In this document: positions 15,001 to 28,788 of the stretch, one piece after another
How the letters are laid out: each line of letters begins with the position of its first letter
How positions within the stretch are numbered: the stretch's first letter is position 1
From: Megascapheus bottae
Taxonomy: Eukaryota > Chordata > Mammalia > Rodentia > Geomyidae
DNA length: 64,000 nt
Assembly: GCA_024803745.1 (NCBI GenBank)
Contig: JANJXV010000265.1
Location: forward strand, 806,001-870,000
Direction of reading: 5' to 3'
Translations under genes and position numbers: made by a program
The notes under the pieces: generated by a model
Told to the model about the DNA's origin: nothing
Seen by the model: only the letters and a program-made list of their open reading frames with translations
Database searches by the model: none

Positions 15001-18000
15001 TTCACACACCTCCATGACATGACTTTACATACCTCTATACGATGACTTCACACACCTCCATTCTTTGACTTCACACACCTCCATTTTGACTTCACACACA
15101 TCCATTCTGTGACTTTACACACGTCCATTTGTGACTTCACACACCACCTTTTTGACTTCACACACCTCCATTCTGTGACTTCACACACCTCCATTTTATG
15201 ACATCACACGCCTCAATTCTGTGACTTCACACACCTCCATTCTATGACTTCAGAAACCTACATTGTTACTTCACACACCTCCATTCTGTGACTTCACACA
15301 CCTCCATTGTTTGCCTTCACACACCTCCATTTTGACTACATACACCTCCATTCTATGTCTTCACACACCTTCATTCTTACTGCAGAAATCTCCATTATAT
15401 GACTTCACAAACCTCCCTTCTGTTAATTCACACACCTCCATTCTGAGTTCACACACCTCCATTCTGTGACTTCACACACCTCCATTCTGTTACTTCACAC
15501 ACCTCCATTCTATGACTTCACACACCTCCATTCTATGACTTCACACACCTCCATTCTGCCTTCACAGACTTCCATTTGTCTTCAAACACCTCATTTCTGT
15601 GGCTTCACACACCTCCATTCTATGACTTCACACACCTCCATTCTATGACTTCAAACACCTCCATTCTATGATTTCACACACCTCCATTCTATGACTTCAA
15701 ACACCTCCATTCTGTTACTTCACACCTCTTCAATCTGACTTCACACACCTCCATTCTATGACTTCACACACCTGCATTCTGTGACTTCAAAAACCAACAT
15801 TCTATGATTTCAAACACCTCCATTCTATGACTTCACACACCTCCATTCTGCCTTCACAGACTTCCATTTGTCTTCAAACACCTCATTTCTGTGGCTTCAC
15901 ACACCTCCATTCTATGACTTCACACACCTCCATTCTATGACTTCAAACACCTCCATTCTATGATTTCACACACCTCCATTCTATGACTTCAAACACCTCC
16001 ATTCTGTTACTTCACACCTCTTCAATCTGACTTCACACACCTCCATTCTATGACTTCACACACCTGCATTCTGTGACTTCAAAAACCAACATTCTATGAT
16101 TTCAAACACCTCCATTCTATGACTTCACACACCTCCATTCTGAGACTTCACAAACCTCCACTCTGTGACTTTACACACCTCCACTCTGTGACTACACACA
16201 CCTCCATTCTGTGATTTCACACACCTCCATTCCATGACTTCACACACATCCATTCTTTGACTTCACACACCTCCATTCTATGACTTCACACACCTCCATT
16301 CTGAATTCACAGACCTCCATTCTGACTTCATACACCTCAATTCTGTGACTTCCCACACCTCCATTCTATGATTTCCCACACCTCCATTCTTTGACTTCAC
16401 ACACCTCCATTCTATGATTTCACACACCTCCATTCTGAATTCACACACCTATATTCTGTGAGTTCACACACCTCAATTTCTGACTTCACACACTTCCATT
16501 CTATGACTTCCACACCTACATTCTGTAACTTCACATACCACCATTCTATGACTTCACACAACTCCATTGTGACTTCACATACCTCCATTCTTTGAGTTCA
16601 CACACCTCCATTCTGACTTCACACACCTCCATTCTTTGACTTCACACACCTCCATTCTGACTTCACACACCTCTATTCTATGACTTAGCACACCTCAATT
16701 CTGATTTCACACACCTCCATTCTGTGACTTCACACATCTCCATGACATGACTTTACATACCTTCATTCGATGACTTCACACACCTCCATTCTTTGACTTC
16801 ACACACCTCCATTTTGACTTCACACACCTCCATTCTGTGACTTTACACACGTCCATTTGTGACTTCACACACCACCTTTTTGACTTCACACACTTCCATT
16901 CTGTGACTTCACACACCTCCATTCTATGACATCACACGCCTCCATTCTATGACTTCACACACCTCCATTCTGTGACTTCACACACCTCCATTCTATGACT
17001 TCACATACCTCATTTCCGAGTTGACACACCTTCATGCTGTGACTTCACATACCTCCAATCTGACTTCACACACCTCCATTCTATGACTTCACACACCTCC
17101 ATTCTGTGACTTCAAAAACCACCATTCTATGACTTCGCACATCTCCAGTGTGACTTCACACACCTCCATTCTATGAGTTCACACACCTCCATTCTGACTT
17201 CACACACCTCCATTCTATGACTTCGCAAACCTCTATTCTGACTTCACACCCCTCCATTCTGTGACTTCACATACCTATATTCTTTGACTTCACACCCCTC
17301 CACTGTGTGCCTTCACACACCTTAAATCTGAGTTCACACACCTCCATACTGTGACTTCTCACACCTACATTCTGTGACTTCACACACCTCCATTCTATGA
17401 CTTCACACACCTCCATTCTATGACTTCACACAACTCCATTCTATGACTTCAGAAACCTACATTGTTACTTCACACACCTCCATTCTGTGACTTAACACAC
17501 CTCCATTTTGACTACACACACCTCCATTCTATGTCTTCACACAGCTTCATTCTTACTGCAGAAATCTCCATTCTATGACTTCACAAACCTCCCTTCTGTG
17601 AATTCACACACCTCCAATCTGAGTTCACACACCTCCATTCTGTGACTTCACACACCTCCATTCTGTGACTTCACACACCTCCATTCTATGACTTCACACA
17701 CCTCCATTCTATGACTTCACACACCTCCATTCTGCCTTCACAGCCTTCCATTTGACTTCAAAAGACTCATTTCTGTGACTTCACACACCTCCATTCTATG
17801 ATTTCACACACCTCCATTGTATGACTTCAAACACCTCCATTCTATATCTTCACACACCTCCTTTCTGAGTTGACACACCTCCATTCTGTTACTTCACACC
17901 CCTCCAATCTGACTTCACACACCTCCATTCTATGACTTCACACACCTGCATTCTGTGACTTCAAAAACCAACATTCTATGACTTCAAACACCTCCATTCT

Positions 18001-18294
18001 ATGACTTCCCACAGCTCCATTCTATGATTTCACACACCTCCATTCTATGACTTCAAACACCTCCATTCTATATCTTCACACACCTCCTTTCTGAGTTGAC
18101 ACACCTCCATTCTGTGACTTCACACCCCTCCAATCTGACTTCACACACCTCCATTCTATGACTTCACACACCTCCATTCTGCCTTCACAGACTTCCATTT
18201 GACTTCAAACACCTCATTTCTGTGACTTCACACACCTCCATTCTATGATTTCACACACCTCCATTCTATGACTTCAAACACCTCCATTCTATAT
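12095..18294 (+). repeat. Diverged mosaic of block-A-type sequence
   Basis: This array sequence has many marker monomers of block A and of the 5.8-8.0 kb region, in the same order but with more substitutions and indels. Bases 12,100-12,950 resemble 5,840-6,680. Bases 12,950-14,450 resemble 350-1,860, for example CCAACATTCTTTGAC near 12,944 and CCGTTCCATGAATTC at 13,914. The stretch from 15,240 resembles 3,985 onward. Offsets drift because of indels (6,272 falling to 6,249 in the first part), so this is an older relative, not a fresh copy. Local younger duplications lie inside it and are listed separately. Confidence 0.75.
15540..16123 (+). repeat. 292-bp tandem duplication
   Basis: CTGCCTTCACAGACTTCC starts at 15,556 and 15,848, and CTCTTCAATCTG at 15,726 and 16,018, both 292 apart. 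The two copies look identical across the segment I compared, including the rare CCATTTGTCTTCAAAC and GTGGCTTCAC variants. This marks a recent duplication inside the otherwise diverged mosaic. Confidence 0.85.
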
Positions 18295-18640
18295 CTTCAC
18301 ACACCTCCTTTCTGAGTTGACACACCTCCATTCTTTTACTTCACACCCCTCCAATCTGACTTCACACACCTCCATTCTATGACTTCACACACCTCCATTC
18401 TGCCTTCACAGACTTCCATTTGACTTCAAACACCTCATTTCTGTGACTTCACACACCTCCATTCTATGATTTCACACACCTCCATTCTATGACTTCAAAC
18501 ACCTCCATTCTATATCTTCACACACCTCCTTTCTGAGTTGACACGCCTCCATTCTGTTACTTCACACCCCTCCAATCTGACTTCACACACCTCCATTCTA
18601 TGACTTCACACACCTGCATTCTGTGACTTCAAAAACCAAC
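17700..18640 (+). repeat. Local duplications of the CTGCCTTCACAG segment (221 bp and 447 bp)
   Basis: The marker CTGCCTTCACAG occurs at 17,732, 18,179 and 18,400, at spacings of 447 and 221. Each copy carries the same run of variants (CATTTGACTTCAAA, TCATTTCTGTGAC, CTATATCTTCAC, CTTTCTGAGTTGACAC). The right-most copy lies inside the first 5,247-bp unit, and its marker recurs at 23,647 and 28,894. Confidence 0.82.
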
Positions 18641-21600
18641 ATTCTATGACTAGAAACACCTCCATTCTATGACTTCCCACACCTCCATTCTGAGACTTCA
18701 CAAACCTCCACTCTGTGACTTTAACACCTCCACTCTGTGACTACACACACCTCCATTCTGTGATTTCACACACCTCCATTCTATGAATTCACACACCTCC
18801 ATTGTGACCTCACACAACTCTATTCTGTGACTTCACACACCTGACTTCTGTGACTTCACACACCTCCATTCTATGACTTCACACACCTCCATTCTATGAC
18901 TTCACACCAACATACTATGACTTCACACACCTCCATTCTATGACTTCACACCAACATACTATGACTTCACACACCAAAATTGATGACGTCACACACCTCC
19001 ATTCTGTGACTTAACACACCTCCATTCTGACATCACACACCTCCATTCTATGACTTCACACACTTCCATTGTTTGACATCATACACCTCCATTCTTTGAC
19101 TTCACACACCTTCGTTCCATGAATTCACACACCTCCATTCTATGAGTTCACACACGTCCATTCTATGAGTTCACATACCTCCATTCTTACTTAAGCAACA
19201 TCCATTCTATGACTTCAGACACCTCTATTCTATGACTTCACACACCTTCATTATTACTTCAGCAACATCCATTCTGTGACTTCACACACCTCCCTTCTGT
19301 GACTTCACACACCTCCATTCTATGACTTCACACACCTCCATTCTATGACTTCACACCTCCATTGTATGGCTTCACACCTCCATTCTATGACTTCACACAC
19401 CAACATTTATGACGTCACCCACCTCCATTCTGTGACTTCACACACCTCCATTCTGTCATCACACACCTACATTCTATGACTTCACACACTTCCATTCTAT
19501 GACTTCACACACCTTCACTCTGTGACTTCACTCACCTCCATTGTGAGTTCACAAACATCCATTCTGTGACTTCACACACCTCCATTCATTTACTTCACAC
19601 ACCTTGATTCTCTGAATCACATACCTCCATTCTACGATTTCACACACCTCCATTCTGTGAATTCACACATCTCCATTCTGTGACTTCACACACCTCCATT
19701 CTGTGACTTCACACACCTCCATTCTGAATTCACACAGCTTCTTTCTATGACTTCACACACCTCCTTCTGTGACTTCACACACCTCTATTCTATGACTTCA
19801 CACACCTCCATTTTGATTTCACAAACATCCCTTCTATGTGTTCACACACCTCCATTCTGACTTTACACACCTCAATTCTATCACTTCACACACCTCCATT
19901 CTGACTTCACACATCTCCATTCTGTGACTTCACACACCTACATTCTATGATTTTACACACCTCCATTCCATGACTTCACACACCTCCATTCTATGACTTC
20001 ACACACCTCCATTCTGAATTCACACACCTATATTCTGTGACTTCACACACGTCAATTTCTGACTTCACACACTTCCATTCTATGACTTCCACACCTCCAT
20101 TCTGTAACTTCACATACCCCCATTCGATGACTTCACACACCTCCATTGTGACTTCACATACCTCCATTCTATGAGTTCACACCTCCATTCTGACTTCACA
20201 CACCTCCATTCTATGACTTCACACACCTCCATTCTGACTTCACACACCTCTATTCTATGACGTAGCACACCTCAATTCTGATTTCACACACCTCCATTCT
20301 GTGACTTCACACACCTCCATGACATGACTTTACATACCTCCATTCGATGACTTCACACACCTCCATTGTTTGACTTCACACACCTCCATTTTGACTTCAC
20401 ACACCTCCATTCTGTGACTTTACACATGTCCATTTGTGACTTCACACACCACCTTTTTGACTTCACACACCTTCATTCTGTGACTTCACACACCTCCATT
20501 TTGTGACTTCACACACCTCCGTTTTGACTTCACACACATCCATTCTGTGACTTCACACACCTCCATTGTTTGACTTCACACACCTCTATTGTTTGACTTC
20601 ACACACCTCCATTCTTTGACTTCACACACCTCCATTCCATGACTTCACAACCTCCATTCTATGAGTTCACACACCTTCATTCTATGAGTTCACAAACTCC
20701 ATTTTTACTTCCCACACCTCCATTCTATGACTTCACACACCTCCATTCTGTGACTGTAAAAACCCCCATTCTATGACTTCACACACCTCAATTGTGACTT
20801 CACACACCTCCATTCTATGAGTTCACACGCCTCCATTCTGACTTCACACACCTCCATTCTAAGACATCACACAGCTCCATTCTGACTTCACACATCTCCA
20901 TTCTATGACTTCGCACACCTCTATTCTGACTTCACAAACCTCCATTCTATGACTTCACACACCTCCATTGTGACTTCAGACAACTCGATTCTGTGACTTC
21001 ACACACCTCCCTTCTGTGACTTCACACACCTCCATTCTATGACTTCACACACATCCATTCTATGACTTCCGACACCGCCATTCTATGACTTCACACACTT
21101 CCAATCTATGACTTCACACACCTCCATTCTATGACTTCATACACCTCCATTGTTTGACTTCACAAACCATCATACTATGACTTCACACACCTCCATTATG
21201 TGACTTCACACATCTCCATTCTGACTTCACACTCCTCCATTCTATGACTTCACCCCCGTCCATTCTATGACTTCACACACCTCCATTCTGTAACTTCACA
21301 CACTTCCAATGTTTGACTTCACAAACCTCCATTGCATGACTTCACACACCTCCATTCTATGACTTCACACACCTCCATTCTTTGACTTCACACACCTCCA
21401 TTTTGACTTCACACACATCCATTCTGTGACTTCACACACCTCCTTTCTGTGACTTCACACACCTCCATACTATGACTTCCACACACCTTCAATCTATGAC
21501 TTCACGCACCTCTATTCTATGACTTCACACACTTCCAATCTATGACTTCACACACTTCCAATCTATGACTTCACACACCTCCATTCTATGACTTCACACA

Positions 21601-23541
21601 CCTCCATTCTATGACTTCACACACCTGCATTCTGACTTCACACACCTCCATTCCATGACTTCCCACACCTGCCTTCTGTGACTTCACACACCTCCATTCT
21701 ATGACTTCACACACCTCCATTCTATGACTTCACACCTCCATTCTATGACTTAACACACCAACATTTATGACGTCACATACCTCCCTTCTGTGACTTCACA
21801 CACCTCCATTCTGCCATCACACACCTGCATTCTGTGACTTCACACACCTCCATTCTATGACTTCACACACAACTCCATTCTGTGACTTCACACACCTCCA
21901 CTCTTTGACTTTACACACCTCAATTCTGTGATTTCACACACCTCCATTCTATGATTTCACACACAATCCATTCTATGACTTAACAAACCTCCATTCTTTC
22001 ATTTCACACACCTCCATTCTATGACTTCACACACCTCCATTGTGACGTCACACAACTCCATTCTGTGACTTCACACACCTGCCTTCTGTGACTTCACACA
22101 CCTCCATTCTAAGAATTCACACACCTCCATTCTATGACTTCACACACCTCCATTCTATGACTTCACACACCAACATTTATTACGTCACATACCTCCATTC
22201 TGTGACTTCACACCCCTCCATTCTGACATCACACACCTACATTCTATGACTTCACACACTTCCATTCTCTTACTTCACACACCTCCATTCTGTGACTTCA
22301 CTCACCTCCATTGTGAGTTCACACACCTCCATTCTGTGACTTCACACACCTACATTCTGACTTCACACTCCTCCATTATATGACTTAGCACACCTCAATT
22401 CTGACTTCACACACCTCCATTCTGTGACTTCACACACCTACATGACATGACATTACATACCTCCATTCGATGACTTCACACACCTCCATTCTTTGACTTC
22501 ACACACCACAATTTTGACTTCACACACTTCCATTCTGTGACTTCACACACCTCCATTTTTTCACTTCCCACACCTCCATTCTTTGATTTCACACACGTCC
22601 AGTCCATGATTTCACACACCTCCATTCTATGAGTTCACACACCTCCATTCTATGACTTCACACACTTCCATTATATGAATTCACACTCCTCAATTCTGTG
22701 ACGTCACACACCTCCATTCTATGACTTCACACATCTCCATTCTATGACTTCACACACCTCAATTCTGTGACTTCACACAGCACCATTCTGACTTCACGCA
22801 CCTCCATTCTGTGACTTCACACATCTCCATTTTATGACTTCACACACCTGCCTTCTATGACTTCACACACCTCCATCCTTTAACTTCACACACCTCCATT
22901 CTATGACTTCACACACCTCCATTTTTTGACTTCACACACCTCCATTCTATGACTTCACACACCTCAATTCTGTGACTTCACTCATCTCCATTCTATGACT
23001 TCACACACCTCCATTCTGTGACTTCACTCACCTCCATTGTGTGTTCAAACACCTCCATTCTGTGACCTCACACACCTCCATTCTGTGACTTCACACACCT
23101 CGATTCTCTGACTTCACATACCTCCATTCTATGATTTCACACAACTCCATTCTGTGCCTTCACACATCTCCATTCTCTGAGTACACACACCTCCATTTTA
23201 TGACTTCCCACACCTCCATTCTGAGTTCACACACCTCCATTCTGTGACTTCACACACCTCAATTCTATAACTTCACACACCTCCAATATATGACTTCACA
23301 CACCTCCATTCTATGACTTCACACACCTCCATTCTATGACTTCACACACCTCCATTATGTGACTCAAACACCTCCATTCTATGACTTCACACACCTCCAT
23401 TTTTTGACTTTACACACCTACATTCTATGGCTTTAGACACCTCCGTTCTATGATTTCACACACCTCCATTTTCTGAGTTCACACACCTGCATTGTGACTT
23501 CACACACTTCCATTCTATGACTTTACACACCTCCATTCTGA
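18295..23541 (+). repeat. 5,247-bp higher-order unit, copy 1
   Basis: Exact marker pairs fix the period. GACACGCCTCC occurs at about 18,539 and 23,786, CACCAACATAC at 18,905 and 24,152, and CTGCCTTCACAG at 18,400 and 23,647. All are 5,247 apart. The left boundary is where the preceding bases stop agreeing: CTATATCTTCAC here against CTGACTTCACAC at 23,537. The unit holds about 230 monomers. Near its end is the TTTTTTCACTTCCC variant (about 22,555), which also appears in the right-hand domain. Confidence 0.9.
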
Positions 23542-26500
23542 CTTCACACACCTCCTTTCTGAGTTGACACACCTCCATTCTGTTACTTCACACCCCTCCA
23601 ATCTGACTTCACACACCTCCATTCTATGACTTCACACACCTCCATTCTGCCTTCACAGACTTCCATTTGACTTCAAACACCTCATTTCTGTGACTTCACA
23701 CACCTCCATTCTATGATTTCACACACCTCCATTCTATGACTTCAAACACCTCCATTCTATATCTTCACACACCTCCTTTCTGAGTTGACACGCCTCCATT
23801 CTGTTACTTCACACCCCTCCAATCTGACTTCACACACCTCCATTCTATGACTTCACACACCTGCATTCTGTGACTTCAAAAACCAACATTCTATGACTAG
23901 AAACACCTCCATTCTATGACTTCCCACACCTCCATTCTGAGACTTCACAAACCTCCACTCTGTGACTTTAACACCTCCACTCTGTGACTACACACACCTC
24001 CATTCTGTGATTTCACACACCTCCATTCTATGAATTCACACACCTCCATTGTGACCTCACACAACTCTATTCTGTGACTTCACACACCTGACTTCTGTGA
24101 CTTCACACACCTCCATTCTATGACTTCACACACCTCCATTCTATGACTTCACACCAACATACTATGACTTCACACACCTCCATTCTATGACTTCACACCA
24201 ACATACTATGACTTCACACACCAAAATTGATGACGTCACACACCTCCATTCTGTGACTTAACACACCTCCATTCTGACATCACACACCTCCATTCTATGA
24301 CTTCACACACTTCCATTGTTTGACATCATACACCTCCATTCTTTGACTTCACACACCTTCGTTCCATGAATTCACACACCTCCATTCTATGAGTTCACAC
24401 ACGTCCATTCTATGAGTTCACATACCTCCATTCTTACTTAAGCAACATCCATTCTATGACTTCAGACACCTCTATTCTATGACTTCACACACCTTCATTA
24501 TTACTTCAGCAACATCCATTCTGTGACTTCACACACCTCCCTTCTGTGACTTCACACACCTCCATTCTATGACTTCACACACCTCCATTCTATGACTTCA
24601 CACCTCCATTGTATGGCTTCACACCTCCATTCTATGACTTCACACACCAACATTTATGACGTCACCCACCTCCATTCTGTGACTTCACACACCTCAATTC
24701 TGTCATCACACACCTACATTCTATGACTTCACACACTTCCATTCTATGACTTCACACACCTTCACTCTGTGACTTCACTCACCTCCATTGTGAGTTCACA
24801 AACATCCATTCTGTGACTTCACACACCTCCATTCATTTACTTCACACACCTTGATTCTCTGAATCACATACCTCCATTCTACGATTTCACACACCTCCAT
24901 TCTGTGAATTCACACATCTCCATTCTGTGACTTCACACACCTCCATTCTGTGACTTCACACACCTCCATTCTGAATTCACACAGCTCCTTTCTATGACTT
25001 CACACACCTCCTTCTGTGACTTCACACACCTCTATTCTATGACTTCACACACCTCCATTTTGATTTCACAAACATCCCTTCTATGTGTTCACACACCTCC
25101 ATTCTGACTTTACACACCTCAATTCTATCACTTCACACACCTCCATTCTGACTTCACACATCTCCATTCTGTGACTTCACACACCTACATTCTATGATTT
25201 TACACACCTCCATTCCATGACTTCACACACCTCCATTCTATGACTTCACACACCTCCATTCTGAATTCACACACCTATATTCTGTGACTTCACACACGTC
25301 AATTTCTGACTTCACACACTTCCATTCTATGACTTCCACACCTCCATTCTGTAACTTCACATACCCCCATTCGATGACTTCACACACCTCCATTGTGACT
25401 TCACATACCTCCATTCTATGAGTTCACACCTCCATTCTGACTTCACACACCTCCATTCTATGACTTCACACACCTCCATTCTGACTTCACACACCTCTAT
25501 TCTATGACGTAGCACACCTCAATTCTGATTTCACACACCTCCATTCTGTGACTTCACACACCTCCATGACATGACTTTACATACCTCCATTCGATGACTT
25601 CACACACCTCCATTGTTTGACTTCACACACCTCCATTTTGACTTCACACACCTCCATTCTGTGACTTTACACATGTCCATTTGTGACTTCACACACCACC
25701 TTTTTGACTTCACACACCTTCATTCTGTGACTTCACACACCTCCATTTTGTGACTTCACACACCTCCGTTTTGACTTCACACACATCCATTCTGTGACTT
25801 CACACACCTCCATTGTTTGACTTCACACACCTCTATTGTTTGACTTCACACACCTCCATTCTTTGACTTCACACACCTCCATTCCATGACTTCACAACCT
25901 CCATTCTATGAGTTCACACACCTTCATTCTATGAGTTCACAAACTCCATTTTTACTTCCCACACCTCCATTCTATGACTTCACACACCTCCATTCTGTGA
26001 CTGTAAAAACCCCCATTCTATGACTTCACACACCTCAATTGTGACTTCACACACCTCCATTCTATGAGTTCACACGCCTCCATTCTGACTTCACACACCT
26101 CCATTCTAAGACATCACACAGCTCCATTCTGACTTCACACATCTCCATTCTATGACTTCGCACACCTCTATTCTGACTTCACAAACCTCCATTCTATGAC
26201 TTCACACACCTCCATTGTGACTTCAGACAACTCGATTCTGTGACTTCACACACCTCCCTTCTGTGACTTCACACACCTCCATTCTATGACTTCACACACA
26301 TCCATTCTATGACTTCCGACACCGCCATTCTATGACTTCACACACTTCCAATCTATGACTTCACACACCTCCATTCTATGACTTCATACACCTCCATTGT
26401 TTGACTTCACAAACCATCATACTATGACTTCACACACCTCCATTATGTGACTTCACACATCTCCATTCTGACTTCACACTCCTCCATTCTATGACTTCAC

Positions 26501-28788
26501 CCCCGTCCATTCTATGACTTCACACACCTCCATTCTGTAACTTCACACACTTCCAATGTTTGACTTCACAAACCTCCATTGCATGACTTCACACACCTCC
26601 ATTCTATGACTTCACACACCTCCATTCTTTGACTTCACACACCTCCATTTTGACTTCACACACATCCATTCTGTGACTTCACACACCTCCTTTCTGTGAC
26701 TTCACACACCTCCATACTATGACTTCCACACACCTTCAATCTATGACTTCACGCACCTCTATTCTATGACTTCACACACTTCCAATCTATGACTTCACAC
26801 ACTTCCAATCTATGACTTCACACACCTCCATTCTATGACTTCACACACCTCCATTCTATGACTTCACACACCTGCATTCTGACTTCACACACCTCCATTC
26901 CATGACTTCCCACACCTGCCTTCTGTGACTTCACACACCTCCATTCTATGACTTCACACACCTCCATTCTATGACTTCACACCTCCATTCTATGACTTAA
27001 CACACCAACATTTATGACGTCACATACCTCCCTTCTGTGACTTCACACACCTCCATTCTGCCATCACACACCTGCATTCTGTGACTTCACACACCTCCAT
27101 TCTATGACTTCACACACAACTCCATTCTGTGACTTCACACACCTCCACTCTTTGACTTTACACACCTCAATTCTGTGATTTCACACACCTCCATTCTATG
27201 ATTTCACACACAATCCATTCTATGACTTAACAAACCTCCATTCTTTCATTTCACACACCTCCATTCTATGACTTCACACACCTCCATTGTGACGTCACAC
27301 AACTCCATTCTGTGACTTCACACACCTGCCTTCTGTGACTTCACACACCTCCATTCTAAGAATTCACACACCTCCATTCTATGACTTCACACACCTCCAT
27401 TCTATGACTTCACACACCAACATTTATTACGTCACATACCTCCATTCTGTGACTTCACACCCCTCCATTCTGACATCACACACCTACATTCTATGACTTC
27501 ACACACTTCCATTCTCTTACTTCACACACCTCCATTCTGTGACTTCACTCACCTCCATTGTGAGTTCACACACCTCCATTCTGTGACTTCACACACCTAC
27601 ATTCTGACTTCACACTCCTCCATTATATGACTTAGCACACCTCAATTCTGACTTCACACACCTCCATTCTGTGACTTCACACACCTACATGACATGACAT
27701 TACATACCTCCATTCGATGACTTCACACACCTCCATTCTTTGACTTCACACACCACAATTTTGACTTCACACACTTCCATTCTGTGACTTCACACACCTC
27801 CATTTTTTCACTTCCCACACCTCCATTCTTTGATTTCACACACGTCCAGTCCATGATTTCACACACCTCCATTCTATGAGTTCACACACCTCCATTCTAT
27901 GACTTCACACACTTCCATTATATGAATTCACACTCCTCAATTCTGTGACGTCACACACCTCCATTCTATGACTTCACACATCTCCATTCTATGACTTCAC
28001 ACACCTCAATTCTGTGACTTCACACAGCACCATTCTGACTTCACGCACCTCCATTCTGTGACTTCACACATCTCCATTTTATGACTTCACACACCTGCCT
28101 TCTATGACTTCACACACCTCCATCCTTTAACTTCACACACCTCCATTCTATGACTTCACACACCTCCATTTTTTGACTTCACACACCTCCATTCTATGAC
28201 TTCACACACCTCAATTCTGTGACTTCACTCATCTCCATTCTATGACTTCACACACCTCCATTCTGTGACTTCACTCACCTCCATTGTGTGTTCAAACACC
28301 TCCATTCTGTGACCTCACACACCTCCATTCTGTGACTTCACACACCTCGATTCTCTGACTTCACATACCTCCATTCTATGATTTCACACAACTCCATTCT
28401 GTGCCTTCACACATCTCCATTCTCTGAGTACACACACCTCCATTTTATGACTTCCCACACCTCCATTCTGAGTTCACACACCTCCATTCTGTGACTTCAC
28501 ACACCTCAATTCTATAACTTCACACACCTCCAATATATGACTTCACACACCTCCATTCTATGACTTCACACACCTCCATTCTATGACTTCACACACCTCC
28601 ATTATGTGACTCAAACACCTCCATTCTATGACTTCACACACCTCCATTTTTTGACTTTACACACCTACATTCTATGGCTTTAGACACCTCCGTTCTATGA
28701 TTTCACACACCTCCATTCTCTGAGTTCACACACCTGCATTGTGACTTCACACACTTCCATTCTATGACTTTACACACCTCCATTCTGA
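23542..28788 (+). repeat. 5,247-bp higher-order unit, copy 2
   Basis: This is the second copy, nearly identical to copy 1. Private differences are few, for example CTCAATTCTGTCATC near 24,693 against CTCCATTCTGTCATC near 19,446, CAGCTCC near 24,976 against CAGCTTC near 19,735, and TTCTCTGAG near 28,718 against TTTTCTGAG near 23,470. That low divergence suggests recent amplification or ongoing homogenisation. Confidence 0.9.
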
